A stretch of 46,540 nt of DNA from JBFHDX01 sp041584475 (GCA_041584475.1 JBFHDX010000017.1:1-46540); one strand, 5' to 3'. Shown: positions 25,143 through 34,084, counted from the first letter of the stretch. Program-made: numbers and translations. Notes: generated from the sequence alone by a model not told the origin.

Positions 25143-25958
25143 ATGAAACTTCGGGTTGGTTACGAATTGCAGTACGAGTTTCCGCAACCGACTCCGGCCA
25201 TCCTGATGCTGAACGTCCATTTCACGCGCGTTTCCGACCTGGCGATGCCGGACAACATGGTGGTGGATCCGGCCGTTCCGATCTCCGGCTACCGCGACGG
25301 CTTTGGAAACTGGTGCAGCAGGATACTCGCACCGGCAGGTCGCATGCTCATCACCGCCGATTTCGTTGTACGAGATGCCGGTCAACCTGATCCGGTGGTG
25401 CCGGATGCTCAGCAGGTTCGAGTCGAGGAGCTTCCGGAAGAGGCTCTCGTCTTCCTGCTCGCGAGTCGTTTCTGCGACAGCGACCGGTTACTGGATCTGG
25501 CGTGGACCCTGTTCGGAGCGACCACGCCCGGATGGACCCGCGTCCAGGCGATATGCAGTTTCGTGCATCAGCACATCACTTTCGGCTATAAGCATGCGCG
25601 GGTGACGAGGACGGCCTCCGAAGCGTATGAGGAGGGTCGCGGGGTGTGTCGCGACTTCGCCCATCTCGCGGTGGCGTTCTGCCGGGCACTGAACATCCCC
25701 GCGCGCTACTGCACCGGCTATCTCAGCGACGTCGGTACGCCACCACCCCATCCCCCCGGCGATTTTGCGGCGTGGTTCGAGGCATATCTCGGCGGCCACT
25801 GGCATGTCTTCGACCCGCGGAACAATGTTCCCCGTGTTGGCAGGATCCTGATGGCGCGCGGACGTGACGCGGCAGATGTCGCCATAACGACGACATTCGG
25901 CCCCAACACGCTTCAGGGCTTTCGGGTTTGGGCGGACGAAATCGCCGGTTCGGCTTGA
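25143..25958 (+). CDS. Transglutaminase-like cysteine peptidase family protein
   Basis: The 271-residue protein has the N-terminal beta domain seen in bacterial transglutaminase-like proteins, then the papain-like core with Cys169 in EGRGVCRDFAHLAVAFCRAL. The usual histidine position of the family (HAW before the E-Y-L strand) reads FAAWFEAYLGGHWHVFDPR here: Ala209 replaces the expected His, although His219 and His221 lie close by, and the Asp of FDPR is present. Activity is therefore uncertain. The gene is isolated, lower in GC than its neighbours, and lies between two copies of the antiporter 3' end. Confidence 0.85.
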   Translation: MKLRVGYELQYEFPQPTPAILMLNVHFTRVSDLAMPDNMVVDPAVPISGYRDGFGNWCSRILAPAGRMLITADFVVRDAGQPDPVVPDAQQVRVEELPEEALVFLLASRFCDSDRLLDLAWTLFGATTPGWTRVQAICSFVHQHITFGYKHARVTRTASEAYEEGRGVCRDFAHLAVAFCRALNIPARYCTGYLSDVGTPPPHPPGDFAAWFEAYLGGHWHVFDPRNNVPRVGRILMARGRDAADVAITTTFGPNTLQGFRVWADEIAGSA

Positions 25959-26178
25959 TTGCAGCGCCCGTCCCGGCAAGGTTCGGCGAGGGCGCGAATT
26001 TATTGCGCTCGCGAGCCGGCAATTCGATCGCGCCTCAATGAATCACGAAAGTCGGTTGCTCCGCAGTACTAACGCGGAGCGGCGGATTGCCCTCATGCGT
26101 CGCGACTCAGGCGTCAACCGCGTGCCGTGGTCGACCGGGCGTCGAATCCCACCGATTCGGGGGCGCGAGGCAAGCCGT

Positions 26179-26345
26179 AGGCCGGCGTCGCGGTGGCATG
26201 GCGCTCGTCGCCGGCGACCGCTTCCCCGAGCTGCGCGAGGCGATCCTCGGCGTCACCATCGCGACGACGATCGCCTTCGAGATCGCCGGGCCGTTCGCGA
26301 CGCTGCTCGCGCTCGACCGGGGGGGACCTCGCCCGAAACCGTTGA
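26179..26345 (+). pseudogene. Duplicated 3' end of the cation:proton antiporter gene (direct repeat copy 2)
   Basis: Bases 26179-26314 match 24573-24709, with a one-base deletion that breaks the frame near the start. Beyond the match, restoring one G in the G-run near 26320 would read DRGDLARNR and a stop at 26343-26345, a believable native C-terminus. This suggests that copy 2 holds the original end of the gene and that copy 1 was given a new terminus by the insertion. Confidence 0.8.
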
Positions 26346-26411
26346 GTGCCCGGATCGCGGGAGGTGCGTTGTCGCACTTCGCTCGCGGTGGCGGAGCGAC
26401 ACCGGAAGAAG

Positions 26412-26470
26412 ACCGGCCGATGCCCTGTTCGCGGCGTCGATAGGGTTACGCCTTCAGGGCACCGGCCGGT
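26412..26470 (-). terminator. Imperfect inverted repeat, likely terminator of the anchor-B gene
   Basis: Arms 26412-26427 and 26455-26470 pair at 15 of 16 positions (ACCGGCCGATGCCCTG against CAGGGCACCGGCCGGT) around a 27-base loop. It lies 16 bases beyond the stop of the minus-strand gene at 26486. The following bases on that strand are CTTCTTCC, a weak T-tract, so termination is plausible but not certain. Confidence 0.45.
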
Positions 26471-26485
26471 TCGCGTCCGTCCCGG

Positions 26486-28162
26486 TCAACGCAGCCGGTC
26501 AAGCAGCTCGATCTTGGTCGGGGTCCGGGCACTCGCTGCGGTCCGGGCGGGCGCAGCCGTGGCCCGGGCCGTTGCCGTCGCCGGCGCGGCGCCGCGGGTC
26601 GCCGCGATCATCCGCTCGGCTTCGTCCTCGTCGTCGGGCAGATCCAATCGCATGACCATGAGGCCGTTGACGATGTCGCTCGCGACGATGGTGTCGCTCG
26701 ATTTGAAGGGGAAGATCCCCCATTGGCCGTTGAACGGCGGCGGCGTCCGGGGCTCGCTGTCGAGCCGCGCGATCTCCGTCAGTTCCAGTCGCCCCTTCTT
26801 CTTTTTCATTTTCAGCACCCGCGTGCCGGCGTTGTAGACCGCCCAGTAGAGCTTGTTGCCCTTGCGGATGAAGTTGTGGTCGTTGTCGCCGGGCGACTCG
26901 ACCTCGAAGCGTTCCTGCAGGAACGGATTGTCCAGGTCGCGGATATTGACGACGTAGATGCCGGGGTTGGATATCGTCCCCGGAGGAGCATCCGTGCTGC
27001 AGAAATTCGTGCGGAAGAACCCGTCGACATCCTCGGCATCCCGCAATTCGTCGATCTCGTCGTTGATCAGCAGGAACTCGTGCCGGTTGGAGGATGTCCA
27101 GCCCTGGTGCGAGAAGCAGATGCCCGGGACCGTGAAGGACGCGATCACCCGGATGTCGTTCTTGTCGGTCACGTCCCAGATCTCGGTAGTGCCGCCGACG
27201 GTCCGGCCGGGCGTATCATCCTGGCGCTGGCCTCGCCGGCTCGCCGTATCCTTGTCGCGGCCGTCGAATACGAAGGCGATCTCGCGGCCCCGGTAGTCCC
27301 TGTCGGGCCCGTTGTACCGGACGACGTAGATATCGTGCTCGCCGAAATCCGCGAGGCAGGCAACGATTTTCGGATTGAGCGGATCGGGCTTCAGGTCGAG
27401 GATCAGGGTGTTGAAGCGCGACGGGTGGAACGGCTCGCCGTCGCAGGCGGTTACCCCACCCGAGAGCTCGACGCCGACGACATAGGCGTAGCCCGTGCGC
27501 TGGTGCACATAGATGTTGTGCGCGCTCTCGTAGCCGCCCTTCTCGAACACGGCCGTCGGCGGGATCAGGAAGCCGGAATCCGGCGCCGGCCCCATGAAAT
27601 CCAGCTGGTTGAGTTCCAGGATATTGATGCCGACGCCGCTGGCCTCGGTCGTGTAGTAGGCGTAGCCGGTATACGAACGGTCGTCGTCCTCGTCGTGGTC
27701 CTCGTCAACATCGTCGTCCTCGTCGTCATCGTCGTGTCGTCTGACCGTGAAGTTGAACACGCCGACATCGCCCCACAGATTCGCGAAATCGTCCGGCTCG
27801 GACGTCGGCATGATGCCGACGAACACGGGATTCTCGGGGTCCGTGACCCGTACGATGGCCATGCCGTCACCGGTGCCGACCAGCGCGTACTCCTCGCCGT
27901 TCGGCGACGTCCAGCCCCAAATGTCGTTGAGCAGCACGCCCGAGCGCGGGGTCACGGCGCCGATTTGCTCCGGAATCAGCTGTGCAAGCAACTCCATGTT
28001 CTGCGTGTCGGGGAACGGTCCGACGGCGGGTTCCGGGAACGGCGGGAAGGACTGCGCCGCCGCCGAGCCGGCGAACGTCGCCACGATTGCAGCCGATAGC
28101 CCCATTCGCAGGCCAACCAGCGCGGAGCGTGACTCGCCGCTAGAGCTTGATTTGCCAAACAT
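26486..28162 (-). CDS. Exported choice-of-anchor-B family protein with acidic Asp/Glu/His loop
   Basis: The product has 558 residues, with a long signal peptide cleaved near AGSAAA-QS (about 37). The mature part matches the choice-of-anchor-B family: LLNDIWGWTSPNGEEYALVG (77-96), then IVRVTDPENPVFVG, and SAHNIYVHQRTGYAYVVG (about 213-230). These LVIVD-like blades suggest a beta-propeller. Residues 143-161 are almost purely acidic with two His (HDDDDEDDDVDEDHDEDDD), a likely metal- or calcium-binding loop. The C-terminus is an Ala/Thr-rich tail with no clear membrane anchor. The start at 28162 follows AAGGAGG with nine bases of spacing. Confidence 0.85.
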   Translation of the reverse strand: MFGKSSSSGESRSALVGLRMGLSAAIVATFAGSAAAQSFPPFPEPAVGPFPDTQNMELLAQLIPEQIGAVTPRSGVLLNDIWGWTSPNGEEYALVGTGDGMAIVRVTDPENPVFVGIMPTSEPDDFANLWGDVGVFNFTVRRHDDDDEDDDVDEDHDEDDDRSYTGYAYYTTEASGVGINILELNQLDFMGPAPDSGFLIPPTAVFEKGGYESAHNIYVHQRTGYAYVVGVELSGGVTACDGEPFHPSRFNTLILDLKPDPLNPKIVACLADFGEHDIYVVRYNGPDRDYRGREIAFVFDGRDKDTASRRGQRQDDTPGRTVGGTTEIWDVTDKNDIRVIASFTVPGICFSHQGWTSSNRHEFLLINDEIDELRDAEDVDGFFRTNFCSTDAPPGTISNPGIYVVNIRDLDNPFLQERFEVESPGDNDHNFIRKGNKLYWAVYNAGTRVLKMKKKKGRLELTEIARLDSEPRTPPPFNGQWGIFPFKSSDTIVASDIVNGLMVMRLDLPDDEDEAERMIAATRGAAPATATARATAAPARTAASARTPTKIELLDRLR

Positions 28163-28843
28163 TAAAATGTGCCTCCTTGGTCTCATGCCGATTTGTCGCG
28201 TTCGAAATCGACGAAACCTCATCGCCGAGCTTGCAGAAGCTGGCCGATCAAGTCGTCGCCAACAATTTCCCGGATTTCTCTGGCGCGTGATTTGTCCCGA
28301 TGGCCGAGCGAAATCGTAAACGGAAGCCAGGACCGCGTTTGTTGTTCTTTTCTGGGTGCGACCCCCCGAGAACTGCCCCCAGACAACCCGAGATGTTGAC
28401 GATAGACCGAGAACGTCGGCTCCGGCCAGCCTTAATCGCGACCGCTCAGCACGGGCAAACCGCATGATCGAGCGCCGGCGCGCTCCAACCCCGTGGTGCG
28501 GCCGATCACGCGGGATGAAAATTTCGCAAATTCTGCGATTGACCGATATCCCGTCAGCAGGAAGTTTGTCGCGCGCAACGCAGAGCCGCGGGCCCTATGG
28601 CCGCCCCGTCAACCGCGACTGCCGGCGGCAGGGTCGGATTACGCCTTGCGACCAAGGTCCCGAATGAGGGAACTGGCTGGCGCGACCCGGGCCCGTCTCG
28701 ACCGTCGGGTCACGCCGTCTGTTTGGTTACGAAAGAACCTTGCGCACGATGGGGGACAACGCACGATGACGGGGCCTCGCTGGCCGCCGGACACACCGCT
28801 CGCGCGCGACAGGGGGGGAGGGAAGCGTGCTCGGGGCGGTTGA
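28163..28843. other. Intergenic region upstream of the anchor-B gene
   Basis: No intact gene is visible. The minus-strand stretch ending at 28219 could encode a 40-odd residue peptide ending REIREIVGDDLIGQLLQARR, but it lacks a clear start. The rest is mixed-composition DNA that should contain the promoter of the minus-strand gene starting at 28162. I cannot place -35/-10 boxes with confidence. Confidence 0.3.
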
Positions 28844-29035
28844 GGAATCCTGCCTCCCGACGGCACGCGGAAGGTCGAGCTGTTCGGCGGCGCCGACGGG
28901 AGCTTCGGCTTCAGGCAGCCGAAATGGGGCGAGGCGGAACGCGCCTGGTTCCCGGCGGCGCCGTTTTCGGAACGCCGGTGCGCGAGCCTCGAGCTCGCCC
29001 GCGACGAGGCGCGCAGGCGCATCGCCTGGCCGTAG
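28844..29035 (+). pseudogene. Short gene remnant lacking a start
   Basis: This frame has strong local G/C third-position bias and reads as protein: PDGTRKVELFGGADGSFGF, then RQPKWGEAERAWFPAAPFSE, to a stop at 29033. It opens just after an in-frame TGA (28841) and has no ATG, GTG or TTG at a useful position. I therefore take it as the 3' remnant of a gene of unknown function next to mutL. A functional gene with a CTG start cannot be excluded. Confidence 0.35.
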
Positions 29036-29207
29036 CAAGCCGCGCCCAAGTCGCCGCGATGAGCCGGAGCGGCCAGTCGCGCGCGCCCCGCGCCCGCACT
29101 CTTGCGCCGCCACCGCGGCTCGGCCACAATCGGCCGTGGCCGGACATGCCTGAAGACAGCCCCAGCATCGCAAACGCCGACGACCCGCGCGCGGGCGGGG
29201 GCGGCCC

Positions 29208-31022
29208 GTGACCGCGATCCGCCGCCTGCCCGACACGCTGGTCAACCGCATCGCCGCCGGCGAGGTCGTCGAGCGCCCGGCGAGCGCCGTCAAGGAGCTG
29301 GTCGAGAACGCCATCGACGCCGGCGCCGCCCGCATCGAGGTCACCGCCCGCGACGGCGGCCGGACGCTCATCGTCGTCAGCGACGACGGCGCCGGCATGG
29401 CGCGAGCCGAACTCGCGCTGGCGGTGGAGCGCCACGCCACCTCGAAGCTGCCCGACGACGATCTGACGGTGATCCGCAGCATGGGCTTCCGCGGCGAGGC
29501 GCTGCCCTCGATCGGCGCCGTCAGCCGCATGACCATCACCAGCCGGCCGGCGGCCGCCGAGTCGGCGTGGCGCATCCGCGTCGACGGCGGCAAGGCCGGG
29601 ACGCCGGAGCCGGCGGCGCATCCGCCCGGCACCCGCGTCGAGGTGCGCGACCTGTTCTACGCCACGCCGGCGCGCCTCAAGTTCCTGCGCAGCGAACGCG
29701 CCGAGGCCTCGGCGATCCAGGACGTGCTGCAGCGGCTCGCCATGGCGCGGCCCGACATCGCGCTGTCGCTGTCGGACGGTACGCGCGAGCGGTTCGGCCA
29801 CCCGGCCGAGGCCGGCGACCTGTTCGATGCGCGCCTGGCGCGCCTCGGGCGCATCATGGGGCGCGAGTTCGCCGAGAACGCGCTCAGGCTCGATGCCGGG
29901 CGCGAGGGTGCGCGGCTCACCGGCTATGCCGGTCTGCCGACGCTCAACCGCGGTACCGCGCAGCACCAGTACCTGTTCGTCAACGGCCGGCCCGTCCGCG
30001 ACCGGCTCCTGGTCGGGGCGGTGCGCGGCGCCTACGCCGATTTCCTCGCGCGCGACCGCCATCCGATGGTCGCCCTGTTCCTCGAGCTCGATCCACGCGA
30101 GGTCGACGTCAACGTGCACCCGGCCAAGGCCGAGGTGCGGTTCCGCGAACCGGGGCTCATCCGCGGGCTCATCGTCGGCACGCTGCGCCATGCCCTGGCG
30201 GCGGCCGGCCACCGCGCGTCGACCAGCGTCGCCGGCGCGGCGCTCGGCGCCTTCCGCAGCGGCACCGGGGCGCCGGCGGGCATCGCCGGGTCGTCCCACG
30301 CCTTGCGCCACGGCCCTGGCGCACCGTCCGCGGGGCTCGCCGAGGCCGCCGCCGGGTTCCAGGCGCCGCTCGCCGAGCTGCCGCCGTCGGCCCGGCCGGG
30401 CGCGGCGGACGATGCGGCGGAGCAAGGGCCGGAAGGGAAGTCCTGGCCGCTCGGGGCGGCGCGGGCGCAGCTGCACGGCACCTACGTCGTGGCGCAGACC
30501 GAGGACGGGCTCGTCGTCGTCGACCAGCACGCGGCGCACGAGCGGCTGGTGTACGAGCGCATGAAGGCGGCGCTGGCGGCGCGCGGCGTGCCGCGCCAGG
30601 GGCTGTTGCTGCCCGAGGTGGTGGAGCTCGACGACGCGGCGGCCCGGCGCATCGCGGATCGGGCGGAAGAGCTCGCCGAGCTCGGCCTCGCGGTCGAGCC
30701 GTTCGGCGAGGGCGCGGTGGTCGTCCGCGAAGTCCCGGCCATGCTTGGCGACGTCGACGTCGCGGCGCTGGTGCGCGACCTCGCCGACGAGATCGCCGAG
30801 CTCGGCGAGGCGCTGGCGCTCAAGGAACGGCTCGAGGCGGTGTGCTCGACGATGGCCTGCCACGGCTCGGTTCGGGCCGGCCGCCGGCTGACCCTCGACG
30901 AGATGAACGCGCTGCTGCGCCAGATGGAGGCGACACCGCATTCCGGCCAGTGCAACCACGGCCGGCCGACCTATGTCGAGCTCAAGCTCGCCGACATCGA
31001 GAAGCTGTTCGGGAGGCGGTGA
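29208..31022 (+). CDS. mutL: DNA mismatch repair protein MutL, endonuclease type
   Basis: This 604-residue protein has a GHKL ATPase N-terminus: IRRLPDTLVNRIAAGEVVER, ELVENAIDAGA, DDGAGM and GFRGEALPSI. A variable Pro/Ala linker (about 335-410) precedes the dimerisation domain, which contains the metal-dependent nicking motif DQHAAHERLVYE. The associated metal motifs ACHGS and CNHGRP are also present. MutL of this type nicks the DNA strand itself, as expected where MutH is absent. The start is GTG at 29208. It is on the plus strand between the minus-strand anchor-B gene and the DUF3806 gene. Confidence 0.97.
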   Translation: MTAIRRLPDTLVNRIAAGEVVERPASAVKELVENAIDAGAARIEVTARDGGRTLIVVSDDGAGMARAELALAVERHATSKLPDDDLTVIRSMGFRGEALPSIGAVSRMTITSRPAAAESAWRIRVDGGKAGTPEPAAHPPGTRVEVRDLFYATPARLKFLRSERAEASAIQDVLQRLAMARPDIALSLSDGTRERFGHPAEAGDLFDARLARLGRIMGREFAENALRLDAGREGARLTGYAGLPTLNRGTAQHQYLFVNGRPVRDRLLVGAVRGAYADFLARDRHPMVALFLELDPREVDVNVHPAKAEVRFREPGLIRGLIVGTLRHALAAAGHRASTSVAGAALGAFRSGTGAPAGIAGSSHALRHGPGAPSAGLAEAAAGFQAPLAELPPSARPGAADDAAEQGPEGKSWPLGAARAQLHGTYVVAQTEDGLVVVDQHAAHERLVYERMKAALAARGVPRQGLLLPEVVELDDAAARRIADRAEELAELGLAVEPFGEGAVVVREVPAMLGDVDVAALVRDLADEIAELGEALALKERLEAVCSTMACHGSVRAGRRLTLDEMNALLRQMEATPHSGQCNHGRPTYVELKLADIEKLFGRR

Positions 31023-31242
31023 GAGCAGCGCGGTCGGCGGTCATGCGCGGCCCGTCGCCCGGCCGCAGCAAGCGGATATACCAGACAGATATGGTCAATG
31101 GATCCGCCTTTCAGCCGTCGCGTCGGCACTATGCTCGATGGCTGAATCGCAGACCGCATGTCGCGTCGGTGCGCTGATGACCCATTGCGGTCACCTAGAC
31201 TCTGATAGATTGGGGTCTTTCGCGCAGAGAATCTTAGACGCC

Positions 31243-31725
31243 ATGATCAGACTGCTCATACCGTCAGCGCTGATTGCAATCTGGGGAACTGCAATGGCAG
31301 ATCAGACCTTATTGCCACTCAATGAAAGCGACCTGAAGCGCCTCGAGGAACAAAGAGCAGTTGTGACTCGTCACCTGAATGAGGACAGTCTTGAGAAGTA
31401 CGAGACCGCTGCGGGTAAACTTGGAGCGCTGAGGGCCTTGTTGAGGGCAAAGGTTTTTTCGCCTGAACAGACTTACGAATTGCAGTCCATGGGCGTCGTG
31501 CTTGGGGACGTATTTGTTCAGGACATGGGGTTTCACTGGATTATTGTCCAAGATGAGTACGGCCGAGACCCGGCCATACAATTCCGAGATACAAGCGTGC
31601 TTCTGTTTCCCCTCACAATGATTTCGAAGCGGATTGAGCAGGGCGAACCGGTTGACGTCTTTGATCTCTATAACGGCGTCGCTGCCATAGCTCAGGAGAA
31701 GATCGACGCTGAGTTGGCCCGCTGA
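31243..31725 (+). CDS. DUF3806 domain-containing exported protein
   Basis: The product has 160 residues with a short signal peptide (MIRLLIPSALIAIWGTAMA). The C-terminal part matches DUF3806: SMGVVLGDVFVQDMGFHWIIV, then DEYGRDPAIQF, LLFPLTMISKRIEQGEPVDV. The function of the family is unknown. Codon use is clearly less GC-rich than in mutL next door, with many A/T third positions, so the gene was probably acquired. The frame is open upstream to 30973, but that section overlaps mutL and is not coding. No operon partner is present. Confidence 0.82.
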   Translation: MIRLLIPSALIAIWGTAMADQTLLPLNESDLKRLEEQRAVVTRHLNEDSLEKYETAAGKLGALRALLRAKVFSPEQTYELQSMGVVLGDVFVQDMGFHWIIVQDEYGRDPAIQFRDTSVLLFPLTMISKRIEQGEPVDVFDLYNGVAAIAQEKIDAELAR

Positions 31726-31898
31726 ATGACCGCTATTGGCCAAGACCGGCGCTTCAGGCACGTAGTCGAGCTCAGCTGCTCTTGGTGGCTAAGCAGACAT
31801 TCATGGCAGCGGTGCCCGCTCTGCACCGCAGAGCAGACCAAATGCGGGCGACTCTCTGATTACCGCTGATGACCCGGAGCGGAAGCCTCAGAAAATGA
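31726..31898. other. Lower-GC intergenic DNA with degenerate repeat-like segments
   Basis: No gene is seen. The segment TTGGCCAAGACCGGCGCTTC (from 31738) resembles TTGGCCAGAACCGGCTGTTC near 33878, and CTGATGACCCGGAGCGGAA (about 31867) resembles CTGACGACCCTGAGCGGAA near 38749. They look like decayed copies of a dispersed repeat family. A GCAGAG/CTCTGC-type short hairpin is also present near 31815-31835. Confidence 0.3.
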
Positions 31899-31935
31899 GG
31901 GTGGCATTCCCCGGAGAGGTCGGCGAATGCCACCC
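31899..31935 (-). terminator. Rho-independent terminator of the LVIVD-repeat gene
   Basis: Perfect 11-bp arms, GGGTGGCATTC (31899-31909) and GAATGCCACCC (31925-31935), enclose a 15-base loop. On the minus strand the hairpin is followed by TCATTTTCTG. It lies about 30 bases past the stop of the minus-strand gene ending at 31965, so it should end that transcript. Confidence 0.75.
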
Positions 31936-31964
31936 GTCAAGAGCGAGTGAGATCGAGGGCGACG

Positions 31965-33350
31965 CTACCGGTCGATCGAAAACTCCTGGGTCTGCGGGTT
32001 GAGGCCGTCGAGCCTGATCGCACCGGCGCGCGCCCGGTCGCTCAGCCCGAATATCTGCAGGCCCCTCGTGATGTCGCTGTCGAAAATGAAGTTGTTGTAC
32101 CAGTAGGTCGACCAGGATCCGCCGATCTGGCAGATGCCGCCGCAGAACGGTCCCGGCCCCAAGGATACCGGGTCGACCCAGGCTATGGTTCGTGCGTTCG
32201 CCGGATCGGTGAAATCCACCACCCACACGCCCGCCTGGTAATTGCCCATCACCACGACGTCGTCGCCGTTCCGCAAGGGGATCATGTTGTAGTTGTGGAT
32301 CGTGCAGTTCTCGTCGGCCCCTTGCGACCTGTCCAGCACCCACGTGCCCAGCAGAGCGCCGTTGTTCGCGTCATAGAAGAACAGGCTCTTGTCGAGGTCC
32401 GGATCGGTGATCTCGCACTCTCCGGCGCCGCCGCCACCGGGTTCCCAGCCGGCGACGATGATCTCGCCGTCCCAGGAGAAGCCGGCGGAATGCCATCGCC
32501 CGTTCGAGTCGGAGCTGCCGACCCCCGGCTGAACGATCTGCAGGAGCGGCACCGGGTCCCTCGGATCGGAGATATCCCACACGTTGATCGTGTCGGCGCT
32601 GGCGCAGACGGCCTTGTTGACGTTGCCGAGGATCACGCCGGCATCGTGGCACCCGGTGCGCACCAGCGGGTCCTCGGGACCGGCCAGCGGCTCCCGATGG
32701 ATGAGCTGGGCGGCGCCGGGGTCGGCCAGCGGCACCGCGATGACGTCCATGAAGTCACCCAGCGCATCCTGGCCGGCCCGATCCAACCCGAAGCCGCAGC
32801 CGCCGCTGCTCGAGTTGTTGCTGTAGATGATGAGGTCGCCCTCGTCGATGCCGGCCATGGTGGCGGTATGCGATCCGCAGGGCAGCTCGAGCGCCCCTAC
32901 CAGTCGAGGGTCGGCCGGATTGCTGATGTCCCAGATGTGCACGCCCTCGAAGCCGGCCGGTACGATCTGATCGCCGCATATCCGATCTTCGGATCGTTTC
33001 GTGTTCCAGGAACGGACCAGGATGTGCTCCCAGACCACGATGTCGCCCTGGTCGCCGTTGCATTCCGGCTGAGCGATAAGTTTGGGGTTGCCGGGAGATT
33101 TTATGTCGATCACCCGAAAGCCGTTGTAATTGCCCTGATAGGCGATGCGTCCCTGGAAGGCGATGTCGCTGCTGATCACCCGCTGTCCGTCAGGGACGGA
33201 AAAGGTTCCTTCTTGCAGGTCATGCCCCATTTCGTGCGTGTTCTTGGTGTGCGGCTCCTGGTCCTGAGGTGTCGGCGGTGCCGACAAGGCTAGGCCGTAA
33301 CCTCCCAGCAGCATGATGGCTGCGACACCCGTGAATGCCATTTTTCGCAT
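31965..33350 (-). CDS. Exported LVIVD-repeat protein
   Basis: The protein has 461 residues, with a signal peptide (AIMLLGGYGLALSA). The mature part contains repeated LVIVD-type blades: GFRVIDIKSPGNPKLIAQ, GVHIWDISNPADPRLVGAL, INVWDISDPRDPVPLLQ and VWVVDFTDPANARTIAWV. This predicts an extracytoplasmic beta-propeller. Eight or more cysteines (for example FCGGICQIGG) suggest disulfides. It belongs to the same general repeat group as the anchor-B protein at 26486 but is not a close copy of it. The start at 33350 follows AAGGAGG with eight bases of spacing. It has its own terminator, so it appears monocistronic. Confidence 0.85.
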   Translation of the reverse strand: MRKMAFTGVAAIMLLGGYGLALSAPPTPQDQEPHTKNTHEMGHDLQEGTFSVPDGQRVISSDIAFQGRIAYQGNYNGFRVIDIKSPGNPKLIAQPECNGDQGDIVVWEHILVRSWNTKRSEDRICGDQIVPAGFEGVHIWDISNPADPRLVGALELPCGSHTATMAGIDEGDLIIYSNNSSSGGCGFGLDRAGQDALGDFMDVIAVPLADPGAAQLIHREPLAGPEDPLVRTGCHDAGVILGNVNKAVCASADTINVWDISDPRDPVPLLQIVQPGVGSSDSNGRWHSAGFSWDGEIIVAGWEPGGGGAGECEITDPDLDKSLFFYDANNGALLGTWVLDRSQGADENCTIHNYNMIPLRNGDDVVVMGNYQAGVWVVDFTDPANARTIAWVDPVSLGPGPFCGGICQIGGSWSTYWYNNFIFDSDITRGLQIFGLSDRARAGAIRLDGLNPQTQEFSIDR

Positions 33351-33506
33351 TTCGCAGTCCTCCTTATTCCCGCAAATGGGTTTGCCGTCGGCCGGAAACT
33401 CCGCCTGAATCGGCCGAACTCCCGTCACCGCAACGCGGCAGGGCTGCTATCCGACACCAAGATTCTAGGGTCCAGATCTAGCGACAGTTCTGCTCTGCCT
33501 TGATTT

Positions 33507-33528
33507 CCCGTGCTCCTGTCGGCACGGG
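33507..33528. other. Short hairpin upstream of the LVIVD-repeat gene
   Basis: CCCGTGC (33507-33513) and GCACGGG (33522-33528) pair around an 8-base loop. On the plus strand it is followed by TTTCTCGTTATTTCTT and would look like a terminator, but no plus-strand gene precedes it closely. On the minus strand it would lie in the 5' leader of the gene starting at 33350. No known riboswitch pattern is recognised. Confidence 0.4.
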
Positions 33529-33932
33529 TTTCTCGTTATTTCTTGTGTTTCGACCCCTCCGATCGGGCACGTCGTGTCGCGACCATGCGCCCAACGAGAG
33601 TGAGAAATGAAATCTCAGATCTGAATTTCACTGATAGCCTTCCCTGCTGGTTAGCACGTTAGCATCGCGGTAGACCCGGCGCGAGTCTGAACGTGAAACG
33701 AAATCGGACTGCGGTCGCTACGACATTTGAGGTGCTGTGCGGGATGCCGTTTGAAAAGACGGCTCGATACGGGATCCTGACACGGGGATCGACGGTGATC
33801 AGGTCAACTGCCACGCAAATCCGACTGCGTGGCCGACTGTCGACGGAGGCGGATCGACAGCGCGCCGGATGACAGGCGTTGGCCAGAACCGGCTGTTCGT
33901 CAGTCAGCCGGACATGGTCCGCTGCATGACAA

Positions 33933-33987
33933 CTGCCGGACCCTCATCGCTCCGACTTCCGCAGTAAGCCGGCAAGCGGACCAGTCT
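33933..33987 (+). repeat. 55-bp perfect direct repeat, left copy
   Basis: The sequence running from CTGCCGGACCCTCATCG to GCGGACCAGTCT is identical, base for base, to 38674-38728 in the same orientation. The flanks differ. The two copies bracket the six-haem cytochrome gene and a hypothetical gene. The broader neighbourhood (33429-34499) otherwise contains no intact gene. Confidence 0.92.
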
Positions 33988-34084
33988 TGCTGGCTGCTCT
34001 GACTTCCGGTCCTGACCCAAAGCTGAACGTTGTACTCGGTCAGAATAGGGCCGGCGCATCGAATCGGGGGTCAGCGGCGCGTTA

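Noticed and set aside
28219..28350. Possible small minus-strand peptide ending in an amphipathic helix (REIREIVGDDLIGQLLQ)
   Set aside because: It has no convincing start or ribosome-binding site and no known family; it may be a remnant or chance.
33811..33832. CCACGCA/TGCGTGG hairpin considered as a tRNA arm or terminator
   Set aside because: No tRNA cloverleaf or T-tract surrounds it; a 7-bp stem alone is not informative.
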